A stretch of 64,000 nt of DNA from Roseomonas sp. (GCA_020249925.1 JADCER010000006.1:124001-188000); one strand, 5' to 3'. Positions 1 through 8,681 are shown, counted from the stretch's first letter. Numbers and translations are program-made. The notes: generated from the sequence alone by a model not told the origin.

Positions 1-302
1 AAGGGCAGCACGGCTGTCTCCGGCCCAACCATCGGGCGAATTGCCTCACCGGCGCTTTCCACATCCCATAGCTTGACGCAGAACATCACCAGATCCACTG
101 GCCCAATGCTGGCAGGATCATCAGTGGCTTTGGTCGGCAGCAGATGCGTCTCACCCCGACCACCAATGATGCGCAACCCATCACGCTGCATCGCCGCCAG
201 ATGCGCGCCGCGGGCGATGAAGGTCACATCCGCCCCCGCCTTGGCCAAGGCCGCGCCAAAACCTCCGCCAACACCGCCTGTCCCCATCACCGCAATGCGC
301 AT
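1..302 (-). CDS. panE: 2-dehydropantoate 2-reductase (ketopantoate reductase), 3' end outside window
   Basis: NADPH-dependent reduction of ketopantoate to pantoate in pantothenate/CoA synthesis, or a paralogue acting on another 2-keto acid. About 100 N-terminal residues are present. The protein opens MRIAVMGTGGVGGG, a GxGxxG Rossmann dinucleotide-binding motif, followed by the family pattern 'DVTFIARG...LRIIGG' and 'DLVMFCVK', characteristic of the ApbA/PanE N-terminal domain. The ATG at 302 is preceded by GGAG at 309-312 (minus strand), a good ribosome-binding site. The gene is divergent from eutB. The C-terminal helical domain lies outside the window, so the substrate cannot be judged, and many Rhodospirillales carry several catabolic paralogues of this family. 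Confidence 0.8.
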   Translation of the reverse strand, partial: MRIAVMGTGGVGGGFGAALAKAGADVTFIARGAHLAAMQRDGLRIIGGRGETHLLPTKATDDPASIGPVDLVMFCVKLWDVESAGEAIRPMVGPETAVLP

Positions 303-444
303 GCCAATTCTCCTGTAGGTGCGGCCAGTGTATCGCTGCGCGGTTGGCCTGTCATGCCAGGTGGGCAGCGCGCTTTCGGTCTCGAATCCCGCACGCCGTC
401 GCGCTATGCTGTCCAAGGTTTCACGCCCTACCCCCAGGACAAGC

Positions 445-1815
445 ATGGCCTTCGCGCAGACCATCGGCACCACGCATTATGTCTTCCCCGATCTGAAGAC
501 ATTGCTCGCGCGCGCGACCCCCTTTCGGTCCGGCGACGCGCTGGCGGGTGTGGCTGCCGAAAGCGCTGAAGAACGCATCGCCGCGCAGCGTGCGCTGGCC
601 GATCTGCCGCTCAGGCATTTTCTCTCAGAAAGCGTCATTCCCTACGAAAATGATGAGGTCACGCGCCTGATCCAGGACAGCCACGATAAGGCTGCCTTTG
701 CCCAGATCAGCAGCCTGACGATTGGTGGCCTGCGCGATTGGTTGCTTGCCGATGCGGCCGATAGCGCGACCCTTGCTGCGCTTGCACCGGGGCTAACGCC
801 GGAAATGGTGGCGGCGGTTTCGAAAATCATGCGCGCGGCGGATTTGATTACCGTCGCGGCGAAATGCGTCAATGTCACACGCTTCCGCAATACCATCGGC
901 CTCAAGGGCAGGCTTTCCATTCGCCTGCAACCCAATCACCCAACCGATGATCCGCGCGGCATCGCCGCCGCCACGCTTGATGGGCTGTTGCTCGGCGCTG
1001 GCGATGCCGTGATAGGCGTCAATCCCGCGACCGATAATGTGGAAGCGGTACTGCGCATTCTGGATATGCTGGACAGGCTGCGCATCGCCTATGATATCCC
1101 AACGCAAAGCTGTGTGCTGGCGCATGTCACCACCACCATGCGCGCCATGGATATGGGCGCGCCGGTTGACCTGGTGTTTCAATCCATTGGCGGGACAGAA
1201 GGTGTCAATCGATCCTTTGGTGTTGATCTGGCCCTACTCACCGAAGCGTATGAACAGGCGCTCACGCTCAAGCGCGGCAGCCTTGGGCAGAATGTGATGT
1301 ATTTCGAAACCGGCCAGGGCAGCGCGCTGAGTGCGGATGCGCATCACGGCGTGGATCAGCAAACCCTGGAAGCACGCGCCTATGCGTTGGCGCGGCGCTT
1401 TTCGCCGCTGCTGGTGAATTCCGTCGTGGGCTTCATCGGCCCAGAATATTTGTTTGACGGCAAGCAGATTCTCCGCGCCGGTTTGGAAGATCATTTCTGC
1501 GGCAAGCTGCTTGGCCTGCCGATGGGGGTTGATGTTTGCTACACCAACCATGCGGAAGCGGACCAGGATGATATGGATGCGCTGCTGACTTGCCTTGCCG
1601 CGGCCGGCGTCACTTACGTCATGGGCGTGCCTGGGGCGGATGATGTGATGCTCGCCTATCAATCCACCTCCTTCCATGATGGTCTTTATGCGCGCGCCGC
1701 ACTTGGCAAACGCCCCGCGCCGGAGTTTGAGGATTGGCTGAACCGCATGGGCATTGGCGCGCACACAGAAGCAATCCCCACGCGCCTGTCACCCAAGCTG
1801 ATCGGGCTTGCATGA
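445..1815 (+). CDS. eutB: Ethanolamine ammonia-lyase large subunit
   Basis: AdoCbl-dependent deamination of ethanolamine to acetaldehyde and ammonia; this is the catalytic alpha subunit. The 456 residues compare with 453 in E. coli. Active-site residues known from E. coli EutB (Arg160, Gln162, Asn193, Glu287, Asp362) are matched here by R160, Q162 (in IRLQPNHP), N193 (GVNPATDN), E288 (MYFETGQGS) and D363 (GVDVCYTNHAE). The reading frame is open further upstream, but the ATG at 445 has AGGA five bases before it and begins where homology begins. The stop overlaps the eutC start by four bases (ATGA). No eutA reactivase, eutH transporter or microcompartment gene is near, so this looks like the simple catabolic form of the pathway. 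Confidence 0.96.
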   Translation: MAFAQTIGTTHYVFPDLKTLLARATPFRSGDALAGVAAESAEERIAAQRALADLPLRHFLSESVIPYENDEVTRLIQDSHDKAAFAQISSLTIGGLRDWLLADAADSATLAALAPGLTPEMVAAVSKIMRAADLITVAAKCVNVTRFRNTIGLKGRLSIRLQPNHPTDDPRGIAAATLDGLLLGAGDAVIGVNPATDNVEAVLRILDMLDRLRIAYDIPTQSCVLAHVTTTMRAMDMGAPVDLVFQSIGGTEGVNRSFGVDLALLTEAYEQALTLKRGSLGQNVMYFETGQGSALSADAHHGVDQQTLEARAYALARRFSPLLVNSVVGFIGPEYLFDGKQILRAGLEDHFCGKLLGLPMGVDVCYTNHAEADQDDMDALLTCLAAAGVTYVMGVPGADDVMLAYQSTSFHDGLYARAALGKRPAPEFEDWLNRMGIGAHTEAIPTRLSPKLIGLA

Positions 1816-2546
1816 ACACGCCGAGCAAATGGCGCGATCTGCGCCGCTTCACCGATGCGCGCGTGGCGCTGGGGCGCGTTGGTAATGCGCTGCCCACCGC
1901 CGCGCATCTCGATTTTCAGGAGGCACATGCCCGCGCACGCGATGCGGTTTGGTCAAAACTGGACATTGCGCAATTGGAAGCAGCGCTTGCGCCACTTGGC
2001 CTGCCGACACAGCACGTGACAAGCCAGGCAGCAGATCGTCGCCGCTTCCTGCTGCGCCCGGATCTTGGCCGCAAGCTGCCTGAAGATTGCTTGCTGCCAA
2101 AGGTAAAGGGCTGCATCGCGCTGGTGGTCGCGGACGGGCTTTGCGCCAGCGGCGTGCAGCAACAGGCACCAGCTTTGCTCGCTGCGCTGGTGCCGGCACT
2201 TGCCAAGGCTGGCTTCACGCCAGGCCCGATCATCATTGCCGAACAGGCGCGCGTCGCTCTTGGTGATGATGTCGCGGAAGCGATGGAAGCCGCAGCCGTA
2301 GTGGTGCTTATCGGCGAAAGGCCCGGGCTTTCCGCAACCGACAGTATGGGGCTTTACCTGACCTGGGCAGCACGGCGCGGCAGCAATGACGCCATGCGGA
2401 ACTGCATCAGCAATATCCGCCCGGGCGGCCTGAGTGCTGATGCCGCTGCCGCTAAGGCGCTCTGGCTATTGGTGGAAGCACGCAAGCTTGGCGCCACAGG
2501 TGTCGCGCTCAAGGACGAAATGCCGAGCCATTATGGGCTGACGTAA
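1812..2546 (+). CDS. eutC: Ethanolamine ammonia-lyase small subunit
   Basis: Small (beta) subunit that forms the cobalamin-binding complex with EutB. It has 244 residues, shorter than the about 295 of E. coli EutC; the missing part is N-terminal, as in many non-enteric homologues. The conserved N-terminal helix is visible as ARVALGRVGNALPT...DFQEAHARARDAVW. The ATG at 1812 overlaps the eutB stop (ATGA), indicating translational coupling. It converges with the D-aminoacylase-like gene, whose stop lies 12 bases away. Confidence 0.95.
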   Translation: MNTPSKWRDLRRFTDARVALGRVGNALPTAAHLDFQEAHARARDAVWSKLDIAQLEAALAPLGLPTQHVTSQAADRRRFLLRPDLGRKLPEDCLLPKVKGCIALVVADGLCASGVQQQAPALLAALVPALAKAGFTPGPIIIAEQARVALGDDVAEAMEAAAVVVLIGERPGLSATDSMGLYLTWAARRGSNDAMRNCISNIRPGGLSADAAAAKALWLLVEARKLGATGVALKDEMPSHYGLT

Positions 2547-2558
2547 CGGCGCTACCTT

Positions 2559-4277
2559 TCAGCTTGTCGCGCGCAGCAGCTTGCCCGGCAGCGCGCCCGT
2601 ATCCTGCCCCGCTTCGCGAATGGGCTGCCCGGCGACCAGCGTCATGTCGTAGCCTTCCACCCGCTGCACCAAACGCCGCCCACCGGCCGGCAGATCATAG
2701 ATCATTTCAGGATGATACAGGCGCATCGCATCGAAATTGATGATGTTCACATCGGCAATTGCCCCCGGCGCAAGCCGCCCGCGATCCGTCAGGCCAAAGA
2801 AATCCGCAGTTTCACTCGTCTGCCGCTTCACCACGAATTCCAAGGGCAGCCCATCGCCGCGCTTCCGATCACGCGCCCAATGGGTCAGCATGAAGCTGGG
2901 GGTAGAGGCATCGCAAATCACGCCGCAATGCGCACCGCCATCTGAAAGGCCAAGTACCGTTGCCTTATCCATATTCATTTCGCGCACCACGGAAAGATCG
3001 CCCGTCACGTAATTGGTGACCGGGAAATAGAGCATTCGCCCGCCATCAGCGCCCACCAGGAAATCATAGCAATAGGAAGCCGGGTCCTGCCCTGCCTTGG
3101 CGGCGAGGGCGGCAATGCTCCGTTCCCGGGGCGGTTCGTAATCCGGCGGGTCGCCCAATTCGAACATATTGTCCCACCGCGTCGCGATTTGGCGGGACAG
3201 CGGCGGCAGCACATCCAGCAAGCGCTTCGATGCTTCTTCAGAAAGAATCTTGCGCCGTGTTTCGGGATCACGCAGCCGCGCCAATTGCTCGGCCGGCGGC
3301 AGCCCAGCCAGCGCGGCGAAACTTTCACGCAAAGCGAAGGGATTGAGCGAGGTCGTCAGCCCCAAAATCAACCCCACCGTGCGCCCCGCAACTTGCGCCG
3401 CCAGGTTTAATCCCTCGGCGCGTGCCTGATGCACGCCCTGCATCAGGCGCTTCCAGCGCTGTGGGTCATAGGCGCGATCCGTCAGCAGGAACCAAACCGG
3501 GCGTTTGGTGGATTTCGCCACTTCGCGCAGCCAGCGGAATTCCGCAGCCTCATCCTCAAAATCGCTCAACATGCCGAAGGCGCCGCGCCCCGCCTTGCCC
3601 ATGGCGCGGCCGATGGCGAGCAATTCCTCTTCCTCCGCATAGCGCCCCGGCACCAGATCGCCGGCGAGGGTCTTGTGCTGATCCGTGCGCGATGTGGTGA
3701 AGCCGAAGGCGCCGGCTTCCAGCGCTTGCTGTGTCAGCCGCGCCATGGCTTCAATATCATCGCCGGTCGCGTTTTCGCGCTTCAGGCCGCGTTCGCCCAT
3801 GACATAAACGCGCAATGGATGATGCGCGAGCTGCGCACCGATATTGAGCGTACGAGGCATGGCTTCCAAGGCGTCGAGATATTCGGGGAAGCTTTCCCAA
3901 TTCCATTTCAGCCCTTCGGTCAGCGTAATGCCAGGGATATCTTCCACGCCTTCCATCAGGTCAATCAGCGCCTGGTGATGGCTTTTCTGCACCGGCGCGA
4001 AGCCAACGCCGCAATTGCCAAAAAGTAGAGTCGTCACGCCATGCCAGGAAGAAGGCGCCAGATTGGGGTCCCAAGTGGCCTGCCCATCATAATGCGTATG
4101 CACATCAACCCAGCCAGGCGTCACCAACCGACCTTCAGCCGCCACATCACGCCGCGCCGGGCCAGCCCTGCCGCCAACTTGCGTGATACGATCACCATCA
4201 ATCGCGACATCACCGGTATAACGTGGCGTGCCGAGCCCATCCACAATAGTGCCACCGCGAATCACGATATCATGCAT
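2559..4277 (-). CDS. N-acyl-D-amino-acid deacylase family amidohydrolase
   Basis: Metal-dependent amidohydrolase of the D-aminoacylase subgroup, which hydrolyses N-acyl-D-amino acids or similar amides. It has 572 residues. The N-terminal beta domain (MHDIVIRGGTIVDGLG) leads to the metal-binding HxH at residues 60 and 62 (VDVHTHYDGQ) and then GNCGVGFAP with the Cys typical of this subgroup. A C-terminal ADVNIINFDAMR segment returns to the composite beta domain. The frame is open to about 4442, but the ATG at 4277 has GGAGAAG upstream and starts at the family's usual first residues. It is divergent from the 4458 gene. The true substrate is unknown; no racemase or D-amino-acid oxidase is adjacent. 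Confidence 0.85.
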   Translation of the reverse strand: MHDIVIRGGTIVDGLGTPRYTGDVAIDGDRITQVGGRAGPARRDVAAEGRLVTPGWVDVHTHYDGQATWDPNLAPSSWHGVTTLLFGNCGVGFAPVQKSHHQALIDLMEGVEDIPGITLTEGLKWNWESFPEYLDALEAMPRTLNIGAQLAHHPLRVYVMGERGLKRENATGDDIEAMARLTQQALEAGAFGFTTSRTDQHKTLAGDLVPGRYAEEEELLAIGRAMGKAGRGAFGMLSDFEDEAAEFRWLREVAKSTKRPVWFLLTDRAYDPQRWKRLMQGVHQARAEGLNLAAQVAGRTVGLILGLTTSLNPFALRESFAALAGLPPAEQLARLRDPETRRKILSEEASKRLLDVLPPLSRQIATRWDNMFELGDPPDYEPPRERSIAALAAKAGQDPASYCYDFLVGADGGRMLYFPVTNYVTGDLSVVREMNMDKATVLGLSDGGAHCGVICDASTPSFMLTHWARDRKRGDGLPLEFVVKRQTSETADFFGLTDRGRLAPGAIADVNIINFDAMRLYHPEMIYDLPAGGRRLVQRVEGYDMTLVAGQPIREAGQDTGALPGKLLRATS

Positions 4278-4457
4278 GGTGCTTCTCCATCCGGCTTTCT
4301 GCTGGCCCCGCAATGCGGCGGGGCGACGTGTTTTTAGGCTAACCAAAGCGATCAGCGCCGGCAAGCATGCCTTGCCCGCAGCCCTTGCGCTGTCTAGCCT
4401 TCCCGCATCAGCCGGGGGCGCACCGCTTTCGGCTTGTTCCAAACCAAGGAAACACTC

Positions 4458-5033
4458 ATGGCCACGTCCAAGAAACCGCGCTTCCCCGAACTAACCTCTG
4501 AGACCATGAGCGCGGAGCAGCGCACCGCGGCTGAAGGCATCATCAAAGGCCCGCGCGGCGGCTTGCGCGGCCCCTTCAATGCATGGCTGCGCAGCCCGGT
4601 TTTCGCGGATCGCATGCAAAGGGTTGGGGAATATCTGCGCTTCAATAGCTCCATCCCCGCTGATTTGAACGAATTCGCCATCCTGATCACGGCACGTGTC
4701 TGGACCAGCCAGTATGAATGGTATGCGCATCACGCCATGGCGATGAAGGCCGGCTTACCACCCGCCATCGCGGCTGACCTGGCCGCCGGCCGCCGCCCCG
4801 CAGGCATGACGGAAGATCAACGCATTGTCTATGAATTCTGCACTGAATTGCATCGCGACCATGGCGTATCTGACGCAACTTTTGCCGCCACTGTCGCGCG
4901 TTTTGGTGAACAAGGTGCGGTGGATTTGATTGCCGTCAGCGGCTATTACGTCGCGGTTTCCATGACACTCAATGTCGCGGAAGTCCAAATTCCGCCCGAT
5001 GCCACCCCACTGCCGCCATTGCCGAAAGCGTAA
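4458..5033 (+). CDS. Carboxymuconolactone decarboxylase family protein
   Basis: All-helical protein of the CMD/AhpD-like superfamily, 191 residues. Homology runs over PFNAWLRSPVFADRMQRVGEYLRF, FAILITARVWTSQYEWYAHH and MTEDQRIVYEFCTELHRDHG, the pattern of the 4-carboxymuconolactone-decarboxylase-like enzymes. It lacks the CxxC of AhpD-type peroxidases: the redox position is replaced by SQYEWYAHH, so a disulfide reductase role is unlikely. The ATG at 4458 follows AAGGAAAC. A strong hairpin lies just past the stop, between it and the convergent binding-protein gene. Substrate unknown; a small decarboxylase or hydrolase role in ring-fission metabolism is an inference. Confidence 0.8.
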   Translation: MATSKKPRFPELTSETMSAEQRTAAEGIIKGPRGGLRGPFNAWLRSPVFADRMQRVGEYLRFNSSIPADLNEFAILITARVWTSQYEWYAHHAMAMKAGLPPAIAADLAAGRRPAGMTEDQRIVYEFCTELHRDHGVSDATFAATVARFGEQGAVDLIAVSGYYVAVSMTLNVAEVQIPPDATPLPPLPKA

Positions 5034-5039
5034 GGATCA

Positions 5040-5066
5040 CATGGGGCGGCAGTGCGCCGCCCCATG
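5040..5066. terminator. GC-rich hairpin between convergent genes
   Basis: A perfect 11-base-pair inverted repeat, CATGGGGCGGC / GCCGCCCCATG, encloses the 5-base loop AGTGC. It sits in the 42-base gap between the convergent stops at 5033 and 5076, where a bidirectional terminator is expected. No run of T follows on either side, so it is not a canonical intrinsic terminator. Confidence 0.6.
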
Positions 5067-5075
5067 CGCATTGCA

Positions 5076-6311
5076 TCAGCTACGAACGAAAGCGCAGCCA
5101 CCATCAGCCAAGGGGCGGAAGGCTTGCTCAGCCGGGGTGCTTTGCAGCAGCTTGTAATAATCAAATGGGCCGCGGCTTTCCTCGGGCTTTTTCACTTCGA
5201 ATAGATAGGCCGGGTGCATCTTGCGGCCGTCAGCGCGAATGGTGCCCTGGCCAAAAGCATCATCATCGGTTGGCATGGCCTTCATGCGCGCAACCGTTGC
5301 CGCACCGCTCGCTTTTGCGGCCTGCACGCCCAGATCAGCCACCGCCTTCAAATAATGCAGCGTACCGGAATAATCGCCGGCATGGCTCATGCCGATGGCG
5401 ACCTGGCCGGCTACCGCTTGCGCGCGGCGCCAGAAGGCGCGGGTGCGGTCATTCAGATCCCAGTAGAAGGTTTCAGTGCAAACCAGCCCTTGGGCCGTTT
5501 GCAGGCCAAGCGCATGCACATCGGGCAGGAACATCAGCATCGAGGCAAGCTTGGTGCCACGGCGCGTGATGCCGAATTCCGCCGCCTGCTTGATGCAGTT
5601 GATGGTATCCGTGCCGGCATTGGCAAAGCCAATCACCTTCGCGCGCGAAGCCTGCGCTTGCAGCAGGAAGGATGAGAAATCTGTCGTGCCCGGAAAAGGT
5701 GTGCGCACGGAACCAATAACGCGCCCGCCCGCCGCCTGCACAAAGGCCGTAGTGTCGCGTTCCAGGGAATGGCCGAAGGCGTAATCCGCGGTGATGAAGA
5801 ACCAGCTATCGCCGCCCGCGCGCACCGTTGCACCGCCTGTGGACCTGCCCAGCATGAAGGTATCATAGGACCAATGCACCGTATTTGGCGTGCAGGCGCG
5901 GCCGGTCATATCGGATGTTGCAGTGGAGGTCGGGATCGTGACCTTGTTCTTCTCACGCGTCAGCTCTGCCACCGCCAAGGCGACCGAGGAAGCCGCGAGG
6001 CTGAGTGTCATGTCCACGCCGTCACGATCATACCATTGGCGCGCGATATTGATGGCGACATCAGGGCGGTTCTGGTGATCCGCCACCACTGTTTCCACAT
6101 TGAAGCCGCGCTGGCCGAATTCCTGCACCGCAAGGCGCGCGCAAGCGACCGTGGTCGGGCCGTTAATGTCACGGAATGTGCCCGACATGTCAGTCAGAAT
6201 ACCGATGCGGATGGTATTCGCGGCCTGGGCTTTCGCACTGCGCCAGGGCAGGCCACCAAGGGCCGCGGCACCGCCGGCAGCGGTCAAAACGGAACGTCTC
6301 TCAATTGTCAT
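5076..6311 (-). CDS. ABC transporter substrate-binding protein, branched-chain amino acid (LivJ-like) type
   Basis: Periplasmic receptor of the Peripla_BP_6 family, 411 residues. The N-terminus TIERRSVLTAAGGAAALGG...AKAQA is a signal peptide with a twin arginine. It is followed by the family opening IRIGILTDMSGTFRDINGP and by VADHQNRPDVAINIARQWYDRDGVDM. The start ATG is preceded by GGGAGATAAC. No permease or ATPase gene is adjacent, so the receptor is an orphan here and must borrow a transporter or serve another role. It lies downstream, on the same strand, of the luciferase-like gene remnant and the dehydrogenase at 6558, which suggests the same catabolic unit. The ligand cannot be predicted; such receptors in this lineage often bind aromatic or small organic acids. 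Confidence 0.88.
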   Translation of the reverse strand: MTIERRSVLTAAGGAAALGGLPWRSAKAQAANTIRIGILTDMSGTFRDINGPTTVACARLAVQEFGQRGFNVETVVADHQNRPDVAINIARQWYDRDGVDMTLSLAASSVALAVAELTREKNKVTIPTSTATSDMTGRACTPNTVHWSYDTFMLGRSTGGATVRAGGDSWFFITADYAFGHSLERDTTAFVQAAGGRVIGSVRTPFPGTTDFSSFLLQAQASRAKVIGFANAGTDTINCIKQAAEFGITRRGTKLASMLMFLPDVHALGLQTAQGLVCTETFYWDLNDRTRAFWRRAQAVAGQVAIGMSHAGDYSGTLHYLKAVADLGVQAAKASGAATVARMKAMPTDDDAFGQGTIRADGRKMHPAYLFEVKKPEESRGPFDYYKLLQSTPAEQAFRPLADGGCAFVRS

Positions 6312-6394
6312 GTTATCTCCCTTCGTCTCCCGGTTGTCTGGATAAGGCTCCCAGAAGCCGGCCTCTTAGCGCATGCAGTTGGTGAAATCCATGC

Positions 6395-6535
6395 CTATTC
6401 CGCAGCCACCCGGCTGACCGGCAGGCGGAAGGCCGGGATCACATGCTGGGCGAAAAGCGTCACGCTGCGCAGGATTTCCCCAGCGATGCGCCCGGTCAGC
6501 CCCTGCCAATGCCGAATTCCATTGCTGCTTCCTCC
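6395..6535 (-). pseudogene. Deletion remnant of a luciferase-like (LLM class) flavin monooxygenase gene
   Basis: On the minus strand GGAGG (6531-6535) stands eight bases before an ATG at 6522 that reads MEFGIG, a typical start for LLM-class flavin monooxygenases, then hits a stop within three codons. Immediately afterwards, in another frame, the sequence reads RIAGEILRSVTLFAQHVIPA, then FRLPVSRVAAE and a stop at 6395. This resembles the usual LLM C-terminus (LxLFAxxVxPAFR). The two ends of one gene therefore appear joined, with about 1 kb of its middle missing and a frame change at the junction. Assignment to the LLM family rests on these short terminal matches only. Confidence 0.5.
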
Positions 6536-6557
6536 TGCCGTGATCCTTGTGGTCGCT

Positions 6558-7472
6558 TCAGCCGCCTGCTTCCTTGGGGGTGGCGCGCACCTCAATGCCT
6601 GCCAATTTTTCCATATGCTGAATGGTGGAAACGAAATCCTCCGGCCCAGACCCAAGTGCCAAGGCCATGGAAAGATATTGCCGCGCTGCCGGGCTGATGA
6701 ACATGGGCACGCCGAAGCGCTCAGCCTCTTCCAGGCAAAGCTTCACATCCTTGTGCATCAACCCCGCGGCGAAACGCACCGGGAAGCCTTGCGCGCGTTC
6801 CGTAATGGCTTGCGGCACGCGTTTTTCGGAAATGAAGGAACGCCCGCTGGAAGCATTCAGCACGTCAAACATCATCTTGGTATCAAGCCCCGCCTTGGCG
6901 CCGAGCACCATGCCCTCCAGACAAGCAAGCGTATTGCTGGCGAGGATTACGTTATTCACGAGCTTCATCGTCTGCCCAAGGCCCGGTTCCGCGCCAAGAT
7001 AGAAGATATTCTGCCCGATCTGCTTCAGCACCGGCTCCACCGCCTTTTGTGATGTCGCATCGCCCGAGGTCATGATGGCAAGCGTGCCGGCCTCGGCGCC
7101 CGAAACACCGCCGCTGACCGGCCCATCAATTTGATGAATGCCTTTTGCGGCCAGGCCGTCCGCCACGCGCCGCGCGACTGTGGGGCCAGTGGTGGAAAGA
7201 TCCACAACGATCTTGGCCTTACTGCCATGCACCAACCCATCCGGCCCTAAAGCCACGGCTTCCACCGCTGCAGGTGTCGGCAGGCTCAGCAGCACCGCAT
7301 CGCATTGATCGGCAATTTCCCGCGCGCTGGTCGCGGCTTTGGCGCCCATGGCGGTGAGTGAGGCGACAGCCTTCGTATCCAGATCATGCACCACCAGCGC
7401 ATGGCCGGCCTTCACCAGGCGCCGCGCCATCACGCCACCAATATTGCCAAGGCCGATGAAACCAAGCTTCAT
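6558..7472 (-). CDS. NAD(P)-dependent 3-hydroxyisobutyrate dehydrogenase-like oxidoreductase
   Basis: Beta-hydroxyacid dehydrogenase family enzyme, 304 residues. The N-terminal Rossmann motif MKLGFIGLGNIGGVMA binds NAD(P). DGPVSGGVSGAEAGTLAIMTSG is the substrate-binding signature, and the catalytic Lys is in MKLVNNVILASN. An upstream in-frame ATG at 7484 exists, but the ATG at 7472 has GAGGAA correctly spaced before it and begins at the conserved motif. It lies between the old yellow enzyme gene (same strand, 97 bases upstream) and the LLM remnant, suggesting a former OYE-dehydrogenase-LLM-receptor unit. Candidate substrates are 3-hydroxy acids or tartronate semialdehyde. Confidence 0.9.
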   Translation of the reverse strand: MKLGFIGLGNIGGVMARRLVKAGHALVVHDLDTKAVASLTAMGAKAATSAREIADQCDAVLLSLPTPAAVEAVALGPDGLVHGSKAKIVVDLSTTGPTVARRVADGLAAKGIHQIDGPVSGGVSGAEAGTLAIMTSGDATSQKAVEPVLKQIGQNIFYLGAEPGLGQTMKLVNNVILASNTLACLEGMVLGAKAGLDTKMMFDVLNASSGRSFISEKRVPQAITERAQGFPVRFAAGLMHKDVKLCLEEAERFGVPMFISPAARQYLSMALALGSGPEDFVSTIQHMEKLAGIEVRATPKEAGG

Positions 7473-7568
7473 GACATTCCTCATTACCTTTGCGCTGGGC
7501 TTGCATGACCCGCGCTGTTATTTGCGGGAAAGGCTCCGCCCGGATGCGCTTTCAGTCAAGGGGTGGCT

Positions 7569-8681
7569 TCAGCGCGTGGGCGGCAGCTTGGTGAAATCGC
7601 CAAAGCGCATGCTTGGGTGGCTGCGGGCGTATTGCGGCGGGAAGGCCGCCTGTTCGCGCAAAGCCTCCGCCGCATGCCACGCCCAGCGCGGATTATTGCT
7701 CATGCCGCGCCCAATCGCGATCAAATCTGCTGCACCATCACGCAAGGCCTGGTCCGCCTGTGCCGGTTCATTGATCAGGCCGACTGCAATGGTCGGAATC
7801 CCGGCATCTTCGCGAATGCGCCGCGCCATGGGCACCTGATAGCCGGGGCCAAGATCAATCTGCTGATCCGGGCTGCTGCCGCCTGAAGACGCACAGATGA
7901 AATCACAGCCAAGCTTCTTCAATTCCTGCGCGAAGACCACACTATCTTGCAGCGTCCAGCCGCCTTCGATCCAATCCGTGGCGGAAACCCGCACCCCGAG
8001 CGGCTTATGCTCAGGCCAGGCCGCACGCATGGCGGCGAAGACCTCCAGCGGGAAGCGCATGCGCCCGGTGATATCGCCGCCATATTCATCATTGCGATTA
8101 TTCGAGAGTGGCGAAAGGAAGGAATGCAGCAAATAGCCATGCGCCGAATGCAGTTCGATCAAATCAACGCCGAGCGCCTCTGCCCGCCTTGTTGCTTGCA
8201 CGAAGAACTCCTTGATCTCCGAGAGCCCCGCCTGGTCCAGCATGCGCGGCGCCGGACGGCCGGGGAAGGCGATATCGCCTGGGCTGATCGGGTGCCAGCC
8301 ACCCTCCTCCGGCCCGATATACTTACCGCCCATCCAGGGCTGCATGGTGGAGCCTTTGCGCCCTGAATGGGCCAACTGCATCGCAATCTTCGACTGGCCA
8401 TGCTCGCGGCAAAACGCCATTACCCGCGCGATGGATTCCTGCTGTGCATCATTCCACAAGCCCAGATCGAACCGCCCAACCCGCCCGCGGGGTTCCACCG
8501 CCGTGGCCTCAAAAAACATCAAGCCAGCGCCCGAGACCGAGAAATTCCCGTAATGCATCAGGTGCCAATCCATCGCCTCATTGCCGGTGGTGCCGGAATA
8601 CTGCGCCATGGGGGAGACGACGATGCGGTTGGGCAGCGTCAGCCCGCGCAAGGTAAACGGCGAAAAAAGTCGGCTCGGCAT
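7569..8681 (-). CDS. Old yellow enzyme family NADH:flavin oxidoreductase (YqjM/xenobiotic reductase type)
   Basis: FMN-dependent ene-reductase that reduces activated C=C bonds with NAD(P)H; 370 residues. Visible family elements are LFSPFTLRGLTLPNRIVVSPM, the flavin/substrate region QLAHSGRKGS, the ligand-binding histidines in HSAHGYLLHSFLSP, SNNRNDEYGG, and phosphate-binding IAIGRGMSNNP. At the position of the redox-tuning Cys26 of YqjM this protein has Ala26 (SPMAQYS), so its flavin potential should differ. The start ATG has GAGGAAAC upstream. It is divergent from the Baeyer-Villiger monooxygenase, with 125 bases between the starts. A role in degradation of a cyclic enone together with that enzyme is an inference. 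Confidence 0.93.
   Translation of the reverse strand: MPSRLFSPFTLRGLTLPNRIVVSPMAQYSGTTGNEAMDWHLMHYGNFSVSGAGLMFFEATAVEPRGRVGRFDLGLWNDAQQESIARVMAFCREHGQSKIAMQLAHSGRKGSTMQPWMGGKYIGPEEGGWHPISPGDIAFPGRPAPRMLDQAGLSEIKEFFVQATRRAEALGVDLIELHSAHGYLLHSFLSPLSNNRNDEYGGDITGRMRFPLEVFAAMRAAWPEHKPLGVRVSATDWIEGGWTLQDSVVFAQELKKLGCDFICASSGGSSPDQQIDLGPGYQVPMARRIREDAGIPTIAVGLINEPAQADQALRDGAADLIAIGRGMSNNPRWAWHAAEALREQAAFPPQYARSHPSMRFGDFTKLPPTR

Noticed and set aside
303-444. Cobalamin riboswitch upstream of eutB
   Set aside because: The conserved GCCACTG and B12-box elements could not be found in the 142-base gap.
4434-4457. Earlier start for the carboxymuconolactone decarboxylase-like gene
   Set aside because: The upstream ATG lacks a ribosome-binding site, while the ATG at 4458 has AAGGAAAC at good spacing.
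5769-7052. Long plus-strand open frame of 427 codons
   Set aside because: It lies antisense to two recognisable minus-strand genes (binding protein and dehydrogenase), has no family resemblance, and such frames are common in high-GC DNA.
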